NCBI GenBank assembly: GCA_963693285.1
Contig: OY848918.1
Coordinates: 10,963,592-11,027,591 of the forward strand
Direction: 5' to 3'
Source: Xestospongia muta
Taxonomy: Eukaryota > Porifera > Demospongiae > Haplosclerida > Petrosiidae
DNA: 64,000 bases
Shown one piece after another: positions 1-12,060 of the stretch. A model generated the notes under the pieces. The model searched no databases and was not told the DNA's origin. It saw nothing but the letters and a program-made list of their open reading frames with translations. Each line of letters begins with the position of its first letter. The first letter of the stretch is position 1. The translations under genes were made by a program, and so were the position numbers.

Positions 1-453
1 TTTATGGCCAAGTTTTATATTGTGTATAAATCATGTGATGTCCTATTGTTAAGCCACATCAAAGTGTTTCTGATAACACATCTAAGGATGTGAATACTTT
101 ATTGTAAACTGCCTACACATAATTGAGTTACTGAGCTTTAAATAGAACTAGTCTACCAGTCTGCAGTATTAGTGATGTTAGCCCTAACTCTGTATGCTAG
201 CTAGTAGTGTCTGCTATACCTTTTCTTTGATAGCAGTAAGTAGCTCCTGTCAGCTGATCTGTAGCTTTGACTTAACATAGCACTAGTTTCCTCCAATATA
301 AGCAGTGAGTGTATTGTTAAAAGGTTCTGTTTACAATGACCTTGATATTACATGTACTTGTTATTATTCTCCCTCCATCACTCTACCCCCTCTCTCCTTC
401 ATTTTTTTCACCTCTCACTCTCTCTCTCGGACCACTGAATTCCTTCATTTTAG
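1..453 (+). other. intron sequence upstream of the first visible GRAMD1 exon
   Basis: No coding exon is supported here. The stretch ends in a pyrimidine-rich run and an AG at 452-453 that opens the first visible exon in the middle of a codon, so it reads as the end of an intron. The GRAM domain expected at the N terminus of this gene must lie upstream of the window. Confidence 0.6.
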
Positions 454-1802
454 TTGCTGATGTAGAATCTCTTAAAAAAACTTCCTCAGGAGCTACAACT
501 ATGGCAACTGTTACAACAACTGAGACTGCCCCTTCTCTTAACACTTCAATCACTCCCTCCCGCCCTCGTCAAGGACACATACCTGCATCAACAATGAGTG
601 AGACAAGTACCGAAACAGGATCGACTGAAATTGCACAGAATACACAAAATGTATGTTCAATATTACTTAATATTCTCATGATTAGAATACACAGGTTGCT
701 AATACAGAAGTAAAGCCAAAAATAGAACCAAAAAACTCGGGAGAAGATATGACTGATAAAATCTCTCGCACAGATAGCAGGAACAGTAGAAGTTCAGGAG
801 AGTTTGAAGCATTTTCTTTCCCTGATGATCAAGGTACATATTAGTATTCGTGGTAATTTGCAACCATTTGTTGACAATATCCTTGTGTTGTTATTGTTGA
901 TACTTTGTGATCCTTGTGTTGTTATTGTTGATACTTTGTGATAATGATATTTGTTTTCATAGTAATTCTCAAAGATACTGTTGTAATTTTTAGCAAGTTA
1001 TCAACTTTTGATGTAGAAATATTATCACTTTGTATGAAATGCATAAGTGTAAATTATAACCATATTAGGATAACCAGTAGATTACAATACTTTACAATAT
1101 ATTTTTTTATATAGGTGAAGTATCTTGCGGGTGTACTGAGCATGTAGGACGTACTATTATCAATGAGGTGTACAATGCTGAGGTGGAGACAATATTTCAA
1201 CTCATATTCACTGATTCAGACTTTATTAGAAGTTTTCTTAAATCCAGAAAAACAACAAGTAAATTTATGCATTTATTAATTATTATTATATGACTATCAC
1301 ATGACTAACATGTACTATCACATGACTTTTATATTTATATATCTATATATACACTATATACTTATAGCTTCAGGTTTTCCCATTGACACTTTATCAAGCT
1401 GGATAAGAAGAAGCAGTATACATACACACTCACACAACTGCCAAGTTTCTCTCTAGTCTTAGTACACTCATTCTCATATACAAGCCTCTTAAAATACCTT
1501 TCAAGATATTTGTTTCATTGCTCTTCTACACAGATATTGAAATTGGTGATTGGTCAACTCAGGCTGATGGTACTAGACTGCGTGATTTCACTTATACTCT
1601 ATCTCTTAATTATTCCTTTGGTCCTAAATACTCTCCATGTGTTGAACATCAAATCTATTATAAGAATGGACAGCCTGGTGTAAGACATGTGGTGAAAAGT
1701 GAAGTAAGTGTGATATAATGTTTGTTGTGGTGATTGGTGATTGTCTCTATGGAGACTAGTTAGTCTATTGATTGTCCTTGTGTGTATTTGTAACCTATAC
1801 CA

Positions 1803-1857
<55 letters not shown>

Positions 1858-3977
1858 AGGTTATCAACAGTAATATTCCTTATGGAGACACCTTCTATGT
1901 GTCATGTCTGTCTTGTATGACACGTGTAGCTCACAATAGGACAAGATTAAGAGTCACTAGCAACATCTGCTTCAAAAAGAACTGTTGGGGTGTTGTTAAA
2001 AGTAAGAGTGACAGAAACACCCATGACTAACCCTGATAGTAGTCCATGTTATATGCTAATATAGACAGATCAGTAATATACCAGCTGTCATTAAGATGAC
2101 ATATAAATTACCTATGACAATATAGCAATATCCTTTTGGATGTTTGATGTCTTACTATATTTGAAGCAACCTGTAATGGCTACTACATTTAATTATGTCT
2201 GAAGAGTTTGGTTCACTGCCTTATTATTACCATATATGGTATTGATTATGCCTAATGATGTGTGTCCACTCTAATTGCTTGACTATAATATAAATAGTAT
2301 ATTGTTTGTTTTCTTAGATCTTATTGAACGTAATGCTGGTGATGGATTAAGATCATATTATAATCACTTAGGTAAGACTAGTGGTACAAGCTATACACTA
2401 TATCATTATACACTACTATTGCTATTGTAATTTGCTATAACACTATAATTTGAAGCAATTTTATATCAACCACAATGTAGTCATTATTTCTGAGTGCCTT
2501 AGTGTGAGGCAACTAGTCCACAATTTCACCTTAGTTTCTATATGTATGTGGTAGTTTCTATATGTATGTGGTTTGGCCACACTTAGGAATGCTATAATTG
2601 CTTTACCAGAAGACAGAGCTGCATGTATGGGAGTGAACATATTTAGTCATGTCCACAGAGACTACTAAAATTTTCTTGAAGGAAGCAAAGAGGAAACAAA
2701 TTAAAGACAATTAAAGGAGTAGTAGCAATATGTAGACAAAGTGTCTGGGGTAGTGTGAACTGAATGAGATCAAACTAAGTTACAAGCTAGGTATACAGAA
2801 ATTATGCTACACGTGATAAAGTGTAATTTTATTCAGGACAAGCTAAGAGATTTAAAAATGCTAAAGTTACTTTTTTCTGACTGGACTAAGAGATCAAAAC
2901 CACAATTATCAATAAATCTAACATTTTACTACATAATGTAAACCCTGTGTTTATTATAATAAGAATAATATCCATAATAATTTAAATAATTTACTATGAA
3001 TAGATTTGGTTTTGGCTCATTAAGTTGTTTTCTCATAAATAATTTGTTAATTACTTATAATTAGCAGATACAAATCATACAATTAATGGTATGCAGACTC
3101 TAATGGACTAAGGTGTAATCCATAATTGTTATATCAATCAGAATGTCTACTGTAGTACACTCTTTCCACTCTATAACACAAACAGTTGTAGGTATTGTTA
3201 ATGACATTGTTTAATGTACCTGTCTGTCAATATAAAGAGAACATTTCCTTTGAACTGGTGAGCTTTGAAGTTGACCTCAAGGGAACTGATTAGATCTTAT
3301 CTAATGATAACAGAGTCACTTTGAGTAACTAGTCAATAATTGTCATATTATAATATTAAGTCTGTTACTATTATTAATAATGAATTAAGTGATACTGACG
3401 GTTACTAGTACTGAATGTACACTGGGAAACTAATAAAGTTTAATAAAGTCCCAATATCTTAAGACTGAATTTGTTAGACAATTTATTTTTTAATATTCCA
3501 TGTGATCTATTTAATACTCAATAAAGGACTGTAGACACAATACACATGCAGAGAATATATGGACCTTATTCCAGAAGTAAAATGAGCATTGCCTGCTATA
3601 ATAGTAATTAAAAGCAGCAATATGTTGTTTTAATTATTATTGTCTTTGAAATAGAGGTATCTTCCAAATTAACTTTCCAATTCAGATAATATTGTTTTAG
3701 TTACTTATTGAACTTCTTTTTAAAAGTAGTTTTGAAAATGCTTTTGATTTTGGGTCCCTAAATCAAATCATGTGACTATTTCATGCACTATATCTACTAT
3801 CCTTTAATAGTTCCTCTATATTGTTGACAATATTGTTGACAATATACACGTACAATATTGTTGACAATATACATGTACAAAACATGTCAGTTTGTATTTC
3901 CTTGTATCACCTCTTTACTAACTTATTTGACAGCTGCTACAAATGTTATTGTCACTAGTAATATTATTAAGATTGTG

Positions 3978-4069
<92 letters not shown>

Positions 4070-6248
4070 GACACAGCTCTCAAGGAATATTTAGTTACTT
4101 TACCTGCTAAGAGATTACAAAAAGGCTCAAGAAGATCATCTCGTAGAAGACATCGCAGACAACCATCACTTACTAAAGTATGTTATTACATAAGTTATTA
4201 TATATACATATATCATATATACCAAGGAGGTGTGGCTTTTAAATTATCATAATTAGTTATGACTTCTGAGCATTTTAAGTTAGTAGATGCTATGATGTGG
4301 TACCACATAGCTTGTGTTATTTGTGGATGTGAAATTTTGTTGCTGTGTTTACTTCCTGCTCCATTTCCTACTCGATTTTTACTTCCTACTTCATGTTTAA
4401 TTTATACAAACTTAATTTTCATGTATTAGAGGATTCACAAAATTCAATTCTAATAAGCAATACAGTACTATATTTATCAATATTCATGAAGTATCAATAT
4501 TCATAAGGTATCAATATTCATGATGTATCAATATTCATGAGGTATGATTGTCCTTTCCTTTAGCTTACTCCAGTTCCCAGTATACGTGGTAATCATGATG
4601 AGGATGGTACAGCATCATTAAAAAAGAGGCGTGGCAGTATGTCTAGTCGTCAGAGTCTTCGATTGTCAGATCAGAAGGTATCAGAAGAAGGTACTATTAC
4701 TAATTATTACTAATTATTAATGATTGCTACCCCTATTAATTAGCATGTGTTACTATCATAGTCTATTTGTTAAGAGAAATGTCATATACTTTTAATTAAT
4801 ATTAATGGTTACTGTACTAATATTAATAGTTAATGCTTCTCTGACTAAGTTGTTGTGTTATTGGTAGATGCTCATTCTTCTTCTAGTGGAGAAAGAAGAA
4901 ATAAATCAAGGTAATGGATGAATGGATTGATAAATGGATGAATAGATTGATAAATGGATGAATAGATTGATAAATAGATGGATAGATTGATAAATGGATG
5001 AATAGATTGATAAATGGATGAATGGATGGATAGATGAATAAATTGATAAATGGATGAATAGATTGATAAATGGATGAATGGATTGATAAATGGATGAATA
5101 AATTGATAAATGGATGAATGGATGGATAGATGAATAGATTGATAAATGGATGAATAAATTGATAAATGGATGAATAGATTGATAAATAGATGGATAGATT
5201 GATAAATGGATGAATAGATTGATAAATGGATGAATGGATGGATAGATGAATAAATTGATAAATGGATGAATAGATTGATAAATGGATGAATGGATTGATA
5301 AATGGATGAATAAATTGATAAATGGATGAATGGATGGATAGATGAATAGATTGATAAATGGATGAATAAATTGATAAATGGATGAATAGATTGATAAATA
5401 GATGAATAGATTGATGAATGGATGAATAGATGAATAGATTGATAAATGGATGAATAGATTGATAAATGAATGGATGAATGGATGGATAGATGAATAGATT
5501 GATAAATGGATGAATAGATTGATAAATGGATGAATGGATTGATAAATAGATGAATAGATTGATAAATGGATGAATGGATGGCTAGATGAATAGATTGATA
5601 AATGGATGAATAGATTGATAAATGGATGAATGGATGGATAGATGAATAGATTAATAAATGGATGAATAAATTGATAAATGGATGAATGGATGGATAGATT
5701 GATAAATAGATGAATTGATTGATAAATGGATGAATGGATGGATAGATGAATAGATTTATAAATGGAAGAATGGATGAATAGATAAATAGATTGATAAATG
5801 GATGAATAGATTGATAAATGGATGAATAGATTGATGAATGGATGAATGGATTGATAAATGGATGAATAGATTGATAAATGGATGAATGGATGGATAGACG
5901 AATAGATTAATAAATGGATGAATAAATTGATAAATGGATGAATAGATTGATAAATGGATGAATGTATTGATAAATGGATGAATGTATTGATAAATGGATG
6001 AATGGATTGATAAATGGATGGATAGTAAGCAACAAATGTCACTTTACTATAATGTTTCTTGTTTTGTATTTCATTTTATTAGATCAATACCTAAAGTTAA
6101 TGTGGCTCTTATTTTTCTGTGAGTGAAAATGTTTTTCTTTCACTATCTACTGCTATTAATTTTTGTCATTGCAATGGTAGTTAATTTCAAGGAATGTTTG
6201 CTGAGAGATTAACTTGTTTTGTTTTCTTATTTATTTGCAGTTTATAAG

Positions 6249-6301
<53 letters not shown>

Positions 6302-7015
6302 GTTTGGGTTTACTTATCATATCTAACTTGGCTTTATATCATCAACTTATGGGGTATCAAGCTCCCCCTTCTTCATCTGTCCCTTCTTTTACATCATACC
6401 CATCCTCTCCTCCTCAATACTCTCAAACTCCACCCACCTTGCCACCTCCATCATCAATGTTAGCAATATGAAATGTTATTGTTAAGTGTTATTATCTTTT
6501 TGTACAGTAGAAACTGGCCAACTAAACAAGAAGAATGGATTAATTTGATTCAAAGATACTGGGAACAACATGACGCAGAGAGACAAAATCTCCAAAAAAT
6601 TTTAAAAGACATATTAGATGCTATGCAACAGGTATAGCATGTAGGATGGCTAGCTATAGTCTCTTTGCTAAATAATTTTCATTTACATTATAATATGTAG
6701 CATCTATATATGATGGCATGATAACATTGAAGTTTAAAATAGCATACCACCACAGCACTGTTCCTATAGCCAGATTAATGTTCATATCACGTTGTAATGG
6801 AGGTTCAGCATGCTAGCCTGTGACATAGAGGCCGTTATCTTTCCAGCCCCTTTTATAACTCCACATATTTGTAATGTAATCCTCAATTGTTTGGCTATTG
6901 TATTTAAATGATTACTTATTTTCTGGTATTTTTACAGGTTGAAATGACAATACAGAAGACACGAAAACAATTGGAGAGTCATATTCAACTAAATTTCACT
7001 AGTTCTAGTGAATAA
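454..7015 (+). CDS. GRAMD1: GRAMD1/Aster-like sterol-transfer protein, 3' part (13 exons)
   Basis: Spliced reading gives about 504 residues to the stop at 7013-7015. Exons: 454-650, 695-833, 1115-1258, 1534-1703, 1860-2001, 2318-2371, 4071-4177, 4564-4690, 4868-4910, 6083-6118, 6303-6458, 6508-6631, 6938-7015; all phases agree and all sites are GT-AG. After a Ser/Thr-rich linker comes a VASt (Aster) domain over exons 3-6, recognisable by [20 protein letters not shown], the IGDW segment and [21 protein letters not shown] basic, Ser-rich linker ([10 protein letters not shown]) follows, then one C-terminal membrane helix built across the 36-bp and 156-bp exons ([20 protein letters not shown]), then a short coiled tail as in vertebrate GRAMD1. 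Family members sit in the ER at plasma-membrane contacts and move cholesterol through the VASt domain. The N-terminal GRAM domain is outside the window. Exon 4564-4690 could instead end at the earlier GT at 4678, but only the later donor keeps the frame. Confidence 0.88.
880..941 (+). repeat. 31-bp direct duplication in intron
   Basis: A 31-bp unit beginning TCCTTGTGTTGTTATTG occurs twice head to tail within the intron between exons 695-833 and 1115-1258. It looks like a recent local duplication with no coding effect. Confidence 0.85.
1807..1854 (+). repeat. (CT)n microsatellite forming a polypyrimidine tract
   Basis: About 24 perfect CT units end five bases before the acceptor AG of exon 1860-2001, so the microsatellite itself serves as the polypyrimidine tract of this GRAMD1 intron. 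Confidence 0.9.
3817..3880 (+). repeat. short tandem/inverted CAATATTGTTGAC repeats
   Basis: The motif ATATTGTTGACAATAT, itself a palindrome centred on GTTGAC/GTCAAC-like sequence, recurs three times within about 60 bp, separated by ACACGTAC and ACATGTAC. It lies inside the long GRAMD1 intron and no function is apparent. Confidence 0.7.
3981..4068 (+). repeat. (CT)n microsatellite, 88 bp, abutting a splice acceptor
   Basis: About 44 uninterrupted CT units run directly into the AG at 4069-4070 that opens exon 4071-4177. It is the longest of three CT tracts placed at acceptors of this gene. Confidence 0.92.
4475..4542 (+). repeat. 17-bp tandem repeat, four units
   Basis: Four consecutive 17-mers starting TATCAATATTCAT differ only in their last few bases. 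They lie just before the acceptor of exon 4564-4690. Confidence 0.85.
4913..6020 (+). repeat. 1.1 kb GATG/GATA/GATT minisatellite within an intron
   Basis: The intron between exons 4868-4910 and 6083-6118 is almost entirely a degenerate tetranucleotide array with a 20-bp higher-order unit, roughly GATTGATAAATGGATGAATA. It starts two bases after the donor GT and stops about 60 bp before the acceptor. The reverse strand is free of stops over 378 codons only because of the repeat composition; that reading frame is a Ser-Ile-Tyr-Gln-rich artefact and is not a gene. Confidence 0.95.
6253..6300 (+). repeat. (CT)n microsatellite abutting a splice acceptor
   Basis: About 24 CT units end exactly at the AG (6301-6302) of the exon that encodes most of the GRAMD1 transmembrane helix. 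It repeats the arrangement at 1807-1854 and 3981-4068. Confidence 0.92.
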
Positions 7016-7460
7016 TGATTGTTTTATAATGTTCCTCTATTGTTGTATTCATATATCATTTACACAAGTAATTTGATAACTTATGATTGATTTACAGTGT
7101 TTATAATTTTATGAGTGTTCTTTTTATGGTGCTAAATTGTAATTGAAAATGGATCATGATTTCAAGTGAACTTCAATGATCAGAGCCTACTCCTAGAAAA
7201 GCTCTATTATTGAAAGACTTGTTAATGTTTTACGTGCTGGTGTGTTGTTTATCAGTAGTGATTTCAAGTTTGTAAAATGACAAATATATGAAATTCCCTC
7301 AAAGACAATTCTTGGCAACTTAACTAGGACAACAACACTACATTACAAAAGTTTATGATGATACTGAAAGTAAACAAGAGACGCTGGCCTTTTATAAAAA
7401 CCATGTTCATAGGCATTCATTAGTATGTAGAAAGGTCAACTTCATATATGCTCCTAACAA
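7016..7460 (+). promoter_or_regulatory. intergenic spacer with TATA box for the receptor gene
   Basis: The spacer holds the GRAMD1 3' end and the start region of the next gene. A good TATA box, TTTATAAAAA at about 7391-7400, lies 61-70 bases before the ATG at 7461, a spacing compatible with a short leader. I found nothing else in it. Confidence 0.5.
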
Positions 7461-10286
7461 ATGGCATCATTTTTATTGGTTTTTCTTGCAACAATTTCCT
7501 TCTCTTGTGCTAAAGTACTCTCTGGCTGGCAGTATGAGATCTATGTCAGCTCATCATTTGGTGTGAATACTACCTCTTGTTGGAATGGAGGAGACCAGAC
7601 ACCTTGTGCTACTCTCAATTTAGCTCTACAAGGACTACAACACAACTCCACTCTCATCTACCTGTATCCTGGTACCTATATATTGGACAACACCAGTAAG
7701 GTGATAGACAAGTCTAATATTGCTATCATAGGTCTTACTACTAAAGATGGAGGTAAGACAGTAACTATAAAGTGTAGTTCACATAGTGGACTGTTATTTC
7801 TATCATCTACAAACATTACCCTCAAGTCTCTGGTTCTTGATAGTTGTGGTGATATTCAAATCAATCCTAATAGAGAGTTTGACTTCCAAGTGTCAGCAGT
7901 GTATATATCAATGTGTTATAATGTCCAGTTAATAGATATAGTCATAGAGTTTAGTAATAATAGTACTGGACTTAATGAATATAGAGACGTAGAGTATGCC
8001 ATGTGCCCATACTTGGATGTCACTATTAACAACAATTACTATATTACCTCTGGAAAGCATTTTCCTATAAATGCAACAGTCGATGACTGTTATCATAAAA
8101 TTGACTGGAAAAATTATTTAACTGCTTGCATTATTTCTGGGCTAGCATCATTTCATAGAGACACATACAAACAGTGTGACATATTGTCAACTTGCAATTC
8201 CTCATGCATGAGCAATGATTACCATAACACCCTCTTTCACAATTCAACATCGAATGAGATACTTAAAGTTACTCTTTCAATTCAAACAAAACTACTGACA
8301 CTACAAGACAATGTCACAGTAAACTTAAGACCTTGTACATGGCCTAATACTTTAAGAGAGAATGAAGGTTGCATTTTTATTTTTAAAGAGTGGTTACACT
8401 GTGATAAAGATTGTGTAGATGAAAAATACTTAATACCTATGTACTTTAAAAAGTTTGGCAAGTGCCTTACTAATAGTGGAAAAAAAACATTTATAATAGG
8501 GACTTGTCCTCTGTATTATAATACTGGATTTAAACAGATCCTTTCGTCAACTTTATCTTACTCATTTTGTGCAGAAGGTAGAACAGGAAGGTTATGTGGA
8601 ACATGTGCTCCTGGTTATGGAGTTCCTATTAACCAGCTCAATACATGTGTCCATTGTAACCAACATCAATTACCAGGTTGGGTGATGTTTTTGTTAATAC
8701 AACTCTTACCAGTGACAATAATGGTGTTTATTATAATAGTCTTCAACATACAATTGACTAATGGTTTTATGATTGGAGTGGTCTTCTACTGTCAAATAAT
8801 AAGTGTAGTCAATCCTGGTCTGACTTTTAACTTGATGGAACAATATTGTAGATATGATGAGTATCTTGATACAATTCATAACCTCGATAAACATAATTAT
8901 TGTAATATTTTAATTTCCCAGCATACAATTATACCTTGCAATATACTTAATTTAAATTTCTTAGCCTTCCTATTCAACTACCCTCTCTGCATCACACTAC
9001 ACATGACACCATTACAAGCTATATCATTCTGGTATATCATACCAACCTATCCACTGGTCCTTCTACTCTTGATCTATATCTGGATTACAATGTATGATAA
9101 AGGATTTAGGTGTGTAGTCACTATCACTAGACCTCTTCATCGTCTACTAGCACGTTTCTGGCGTAAGACTAACATTGAGCCTTGCTTGATTCATTCTACT
9201 GCCTCAATATATCTGTTATGTTTCACTCAGTTTGCTGCTACTTCTCTTCAACTATTACATCATACAACATGGTATGTATGGAATAATACAAATGACAATG
9301 GTATAGCATTCTTCTATGATGGAACATTAGAGTACTTTGGCTGGCCTCATAGCTTTGCTGGCATCTTTGCTATCATTGTGTTAGTGTTCATTATATTTTT
9401 ACCAATGCTCTACATACAACTTTATCCATTTAAAGTATTCCACAAATTACTGAGCTGTTTACATCTAGAAAAGGAAATACTGATATCATTGTGTGATATA
9501 TTCACTGGACCCTATAAAAATGGCTCTGATAACACGTTTGATTATCGCTATTTTTCTGGATTTTATCTCTTCATAAGGATCATTGTATTGTGCTTACATT
9601 TTATACATTTCAAACACAGAAATGTTATCCTATATTGTCAAATAGTTGTGTTTGTAACATTTGGGGGAATGATTATGATCTTTCGACCATATAGGAGAAA
9701 TGTTAACAGCTTTTTTGATTTTCAGATGTTTCTATTCTTGGCCTTAATGAGTGGAATGACTTTATTTTTTCACAATGCACATGTTACTCAAACAGTAATT
9801 TTTACTGTTTCTCAACTTCTTTTTGCCTCAATAATTTTCATATACTTACCATATTGGATAACCAAGAGAATCTGGAATTTTTGTCAAACTTGCAAAGAAA
9901 ACAGACAACGTAATTCACCTCTAATTGAAGAACTAGGGGACATTCAAAAATTAGATCTACTCGTCAATGATGATAACTGGATTGCTGATCGCATCGAACA
10001 CCCAGATAAGTATAATGAGCATCATGTAAAATATGTACTTGATGACTTAAATGAGTCCCAACATCAAAAAAAGACTGTACATTCTGATTATGGCGGTACT
10101 AATAATCAAAAAGCAATTGAAAGTAATAACTCTGATGTTGGTCAGTTATTTATAAGAAATACTGAGTCAACAATAAAAGATGAGAGTTCAGTAATACCAC
10201 AATATCAGACAGGAAGTGCTATCTTTGGGAATCCTACAGCTGAAAGTACAAGAAGAAGAAGTAATGAAGATAATCTTTTGAACTAA
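7461..10286 (+). CDS. intronless beta-helix/Cys-rich/multipass receptor (941 aa), function unknown
   Basis: One uninterrupted reading frame. Residues 1-18 are a signal peptide. Residues about 22-170 look like a right-handed beta-helix of the pectin-lyase-like type: repeated short strands with NITLKSLVLDSCG-like rungs and a YLYPGTY lead-in. Residues about 170-365 form a Cys- and N-glycosylation-rich stretch. Residues about 369-405 carry an EGF/ephrin-receptor-like module (CAEGRTGRLCGTCAPGYG). About ten membrane helices fill residues 406-800, starting with LLIQLLPVTIMVFIIIVF. The polar cytoplasmic tail of about 140 residues contains DDNWIADRIEHPD, shared with the paralogues at 53366-56269 and, in part, 60557-62503. 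Family biology is not known to me; topology suggests a surface receptor or sensor. It stands alone on the plus strand, away from its minus-strand relatives. A transporter role is an alternative. Confidence 0.85.
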   Translation: MASFLLVFLATISFSCAKVLSGWQYEIYVSSSFGVNTTSCWNGGDQTPCATLNLALQGLQHNSTLIYLYPGTYILDNTSKVIDKSNIAIIGLTTKDGGKTVTIKCSSHSGLLFLSSTNITLKSLVLDSCGDIQINPNREFDFQVSAVYISMCYNVQLIDIVIEFSNNSTGLNEYRDVEYAMCPYLDVTINNNYYITSGKHFPINATVDDCYHKIDWKNYLTACIISGLASFHRDTYKQCDILSTCNSSCMSNDYHNTLFHNSTSNEILKVTLSIQTKLLTLQDNVTVNLRPCTWPNTLRENEGCIFIFKEWLHCDKDCVDEKYLIPMYFKKFGKCLTNSGKKTFIIGTCPLYYNTGFKQILSSTLSYSFCAEGRTGRLCGTCAPGYGVPINQLNTCVHCNQHQLPGWVMFLLIQLLPVTIMVFIIIVFNIQLTNGFMIGVVFYCQIISVVNPGLTFNLMEQYCRYDEYLDTIHNLDKHNYCNILISQHTIIPCNILNLNFLAFLFNYPLCITLHMTPLQAISFWYIIPTYPLVLLLLIYIWITMYDKGFRCVVTITRPLHRLLARFWRKTNIEPCLIHSTASIYLLCFTQFAATSLQLLHHTTWYVWNNTNDNGIAFFYDGTLEYFGWPHSFAGIFAIIVLVFIIFLPMLYIQLYPFKVFHKLLSCLHLEKEILISLCDIFTGPYKNGSDNTFDYRYFSGFYLFIRIIVLCLHFIHFKHRNVILYCQIVVFVTFGGMIMIFRPYRRNVNSFFDFQMFLFLALMSGMTLFFHNAHVTQTVIFTVSQLLFASIIFIYLPYWITKRIWNFCQTCKENRQRNSPLIEELGDIQKLDLLVNDDNWIADRIEHPDKYNEHHVKYVLDDLNESQHQKKTVHSDYGGTNNQKAIESNNSDVGQLFIRNTESTIKDESSVIPQYQTGSAIFGNPTAESTRRRSNEDNLLN

Positions 10287-12060
10287 AGTCATATGATATT
10301 TCACTTAATAGCTGATTTATTAACACCAGTTACTTATAACAACTTACATTATTAATATGAGTGGTTTGATTATTTGCATTTAATTTTGTCTAGCTTATTT
10401 GTGTGCTTTACCCCAAAAAGTTTGTATTGACAGTTGAAACTAAATGTTTTTTGCAATCCTCTATGACGCATGTATGTTTTATAAATAAATATACCTGTTT
10501 TTGCAGTGAAACTAATATTGTTTACATGTACTGGTTAGTAACCATATATATAAGAACCAATATAGTATATATTATGATCAGTTAAATATTAGTAGATAAA
10601 GAGTAGACTGTCAGTGTATACATGTATTTATTACATATCATCTATGTTGTGTATTAATATATCTCTAAACTATACTACTATCAATTATTACATGTGTAAT
10701 GTCTGTCTCTCTCTTTGTTAGGAGTAAACAACTGTCTGTAAACAAGTTTTCCTAACACCTACTACGTCAACCTAGCTTTTGTCTAAAATAGTAATCCAAA
10801 TAGTGTTATGTTTACTTTCAGTTTGCATTATATGATTTGTATAACTGGTTAAATAAAATCATCAGTTTTAAAGGAAAGAATGTCTTTAGTCTCTTGAAAA
10901 ACATTTATTAAAGTGCAAAGACAAAAGGCACAATAATCCATTTCAATTTCACAAAGGTGTTGTGTTATACATTTTAAATAATTATATTATATTTTTTATT
11001 ATATATACTTATACTCAAGAACTCATGACTTTAATGGTCTGCTGAGATTTAGTATATTAATGAGTGTTTTAACATATATCTGGTACATTTTAATTTTAAT
11101 TTACTTGTATAATTACTTTTATCAAATAGTTAATAAATGTAAATAAATAACATTTATTTATGCTAATAAATGTAGATGTTTGGTTAAGGTTTAGGGTTAA
11201 GAGTTTAGCAATAACATTGTCATCGATATCATGAAATGGAATGAAAAATCATATAATTAATACTTTGATATTGGGTCACTCACCCTCTTATTATCTCTTA
11301 TATAATAGAAAACTATGACAACCAAACAAAAATGAGTTGACAAGATCATGTGAGATTTTAAAATAATCATCCTAACCCCATAAATCATAAAGACTAATAA
11401 ATTGTCATTACATGTCTAGATTATGTAGGCAGTTATGGCATTTATGAAATTTCTTTTTCATTAACATTATGTTAATATAATGTTTCTTTTCGTTAATATT
11501 AACTATTCATAAAATGGTTTCTCTGAGTGTATATGTGTAATATAGGTAGCTCTTGATTACTTGACTTTGTTTCAAAAGCACTCAAAATATGAGATATGAA
11601 AGCCGATAGTTCATTTCCATTGTGGTGCATCTGTGAAAATGGTGACAAATCTTTTCCTTATTGAGTTAGTTGTGAACACAAAATAAACAATTCACCAACT
11701 TCTACTTTGAAGTTTAGAAACATTGCTTTAGCCTATAAATCAATCACAAGATGGACATTATCCTATGGAGGAAGACTGACAAGTATTGAGATATTCTAAC
11801 AGGTGTGTGTTTGGTGAGATATTCTGTGTTTTTGCCAATACATTTCAATCTCCTATAGCATAATAATACATTCCAGTGTACAGATTGTACACATTTCATT
11901 TTGTTTTCGTTGAGTCTAGGTAGCTGGCAAAAAATGTCGTACTATAATGTGAAATTAATACTATACCCCAGATCCTAAACCATAAACCTTGGAACTTAAC
12001 TGTAATAATTAAAGAAATATGTTTCTCTGGTGGGTTACCTAGACGTGTCATTTCTTTTTG
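10287..12060. other. AT-rich intergenic region, no gene supported
   Basis: The 3' flank of the receptor gene and the distal 5' flank of NmrA gene A. Frames are short and biased only by AT content. I see no exon pairs with splice sites, no repeats of note and no RNA gene. Confidence 0.6.

Larger units (their letters stand above)
2372..4070 (+). other. long GRAMD1 intron, no other gene seen
   Basis: This 1.7 kb intron lies between the end of the VASt domain and the basic linker. It is AT-rich. Apart from a short repeated CAATATTGTTGAC motif near 3817-3880 and the terminal CT tract, I see no coding or structural signal. Confidence 0.6.

Noticed and set aside
4906..6042. 378-codon minus-strand open frame rich in Ser, Ile, His
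   Set aside because: It is the complement of the tetranucleotide minisatellite. Absence of stops follows from the repeat sequence; it lies within an intron of a well-supported gene.
8706..8894. Minus-strand 62-codon frame inside the receptor gene
   Set aside because: Complement of membrane-helix codons in a long intact gene; no support.
11190..11215. TTAGGGTTA-like telomeric motif
   Set aside because: Only one imperfect unit; chance in AT-rich DNA.
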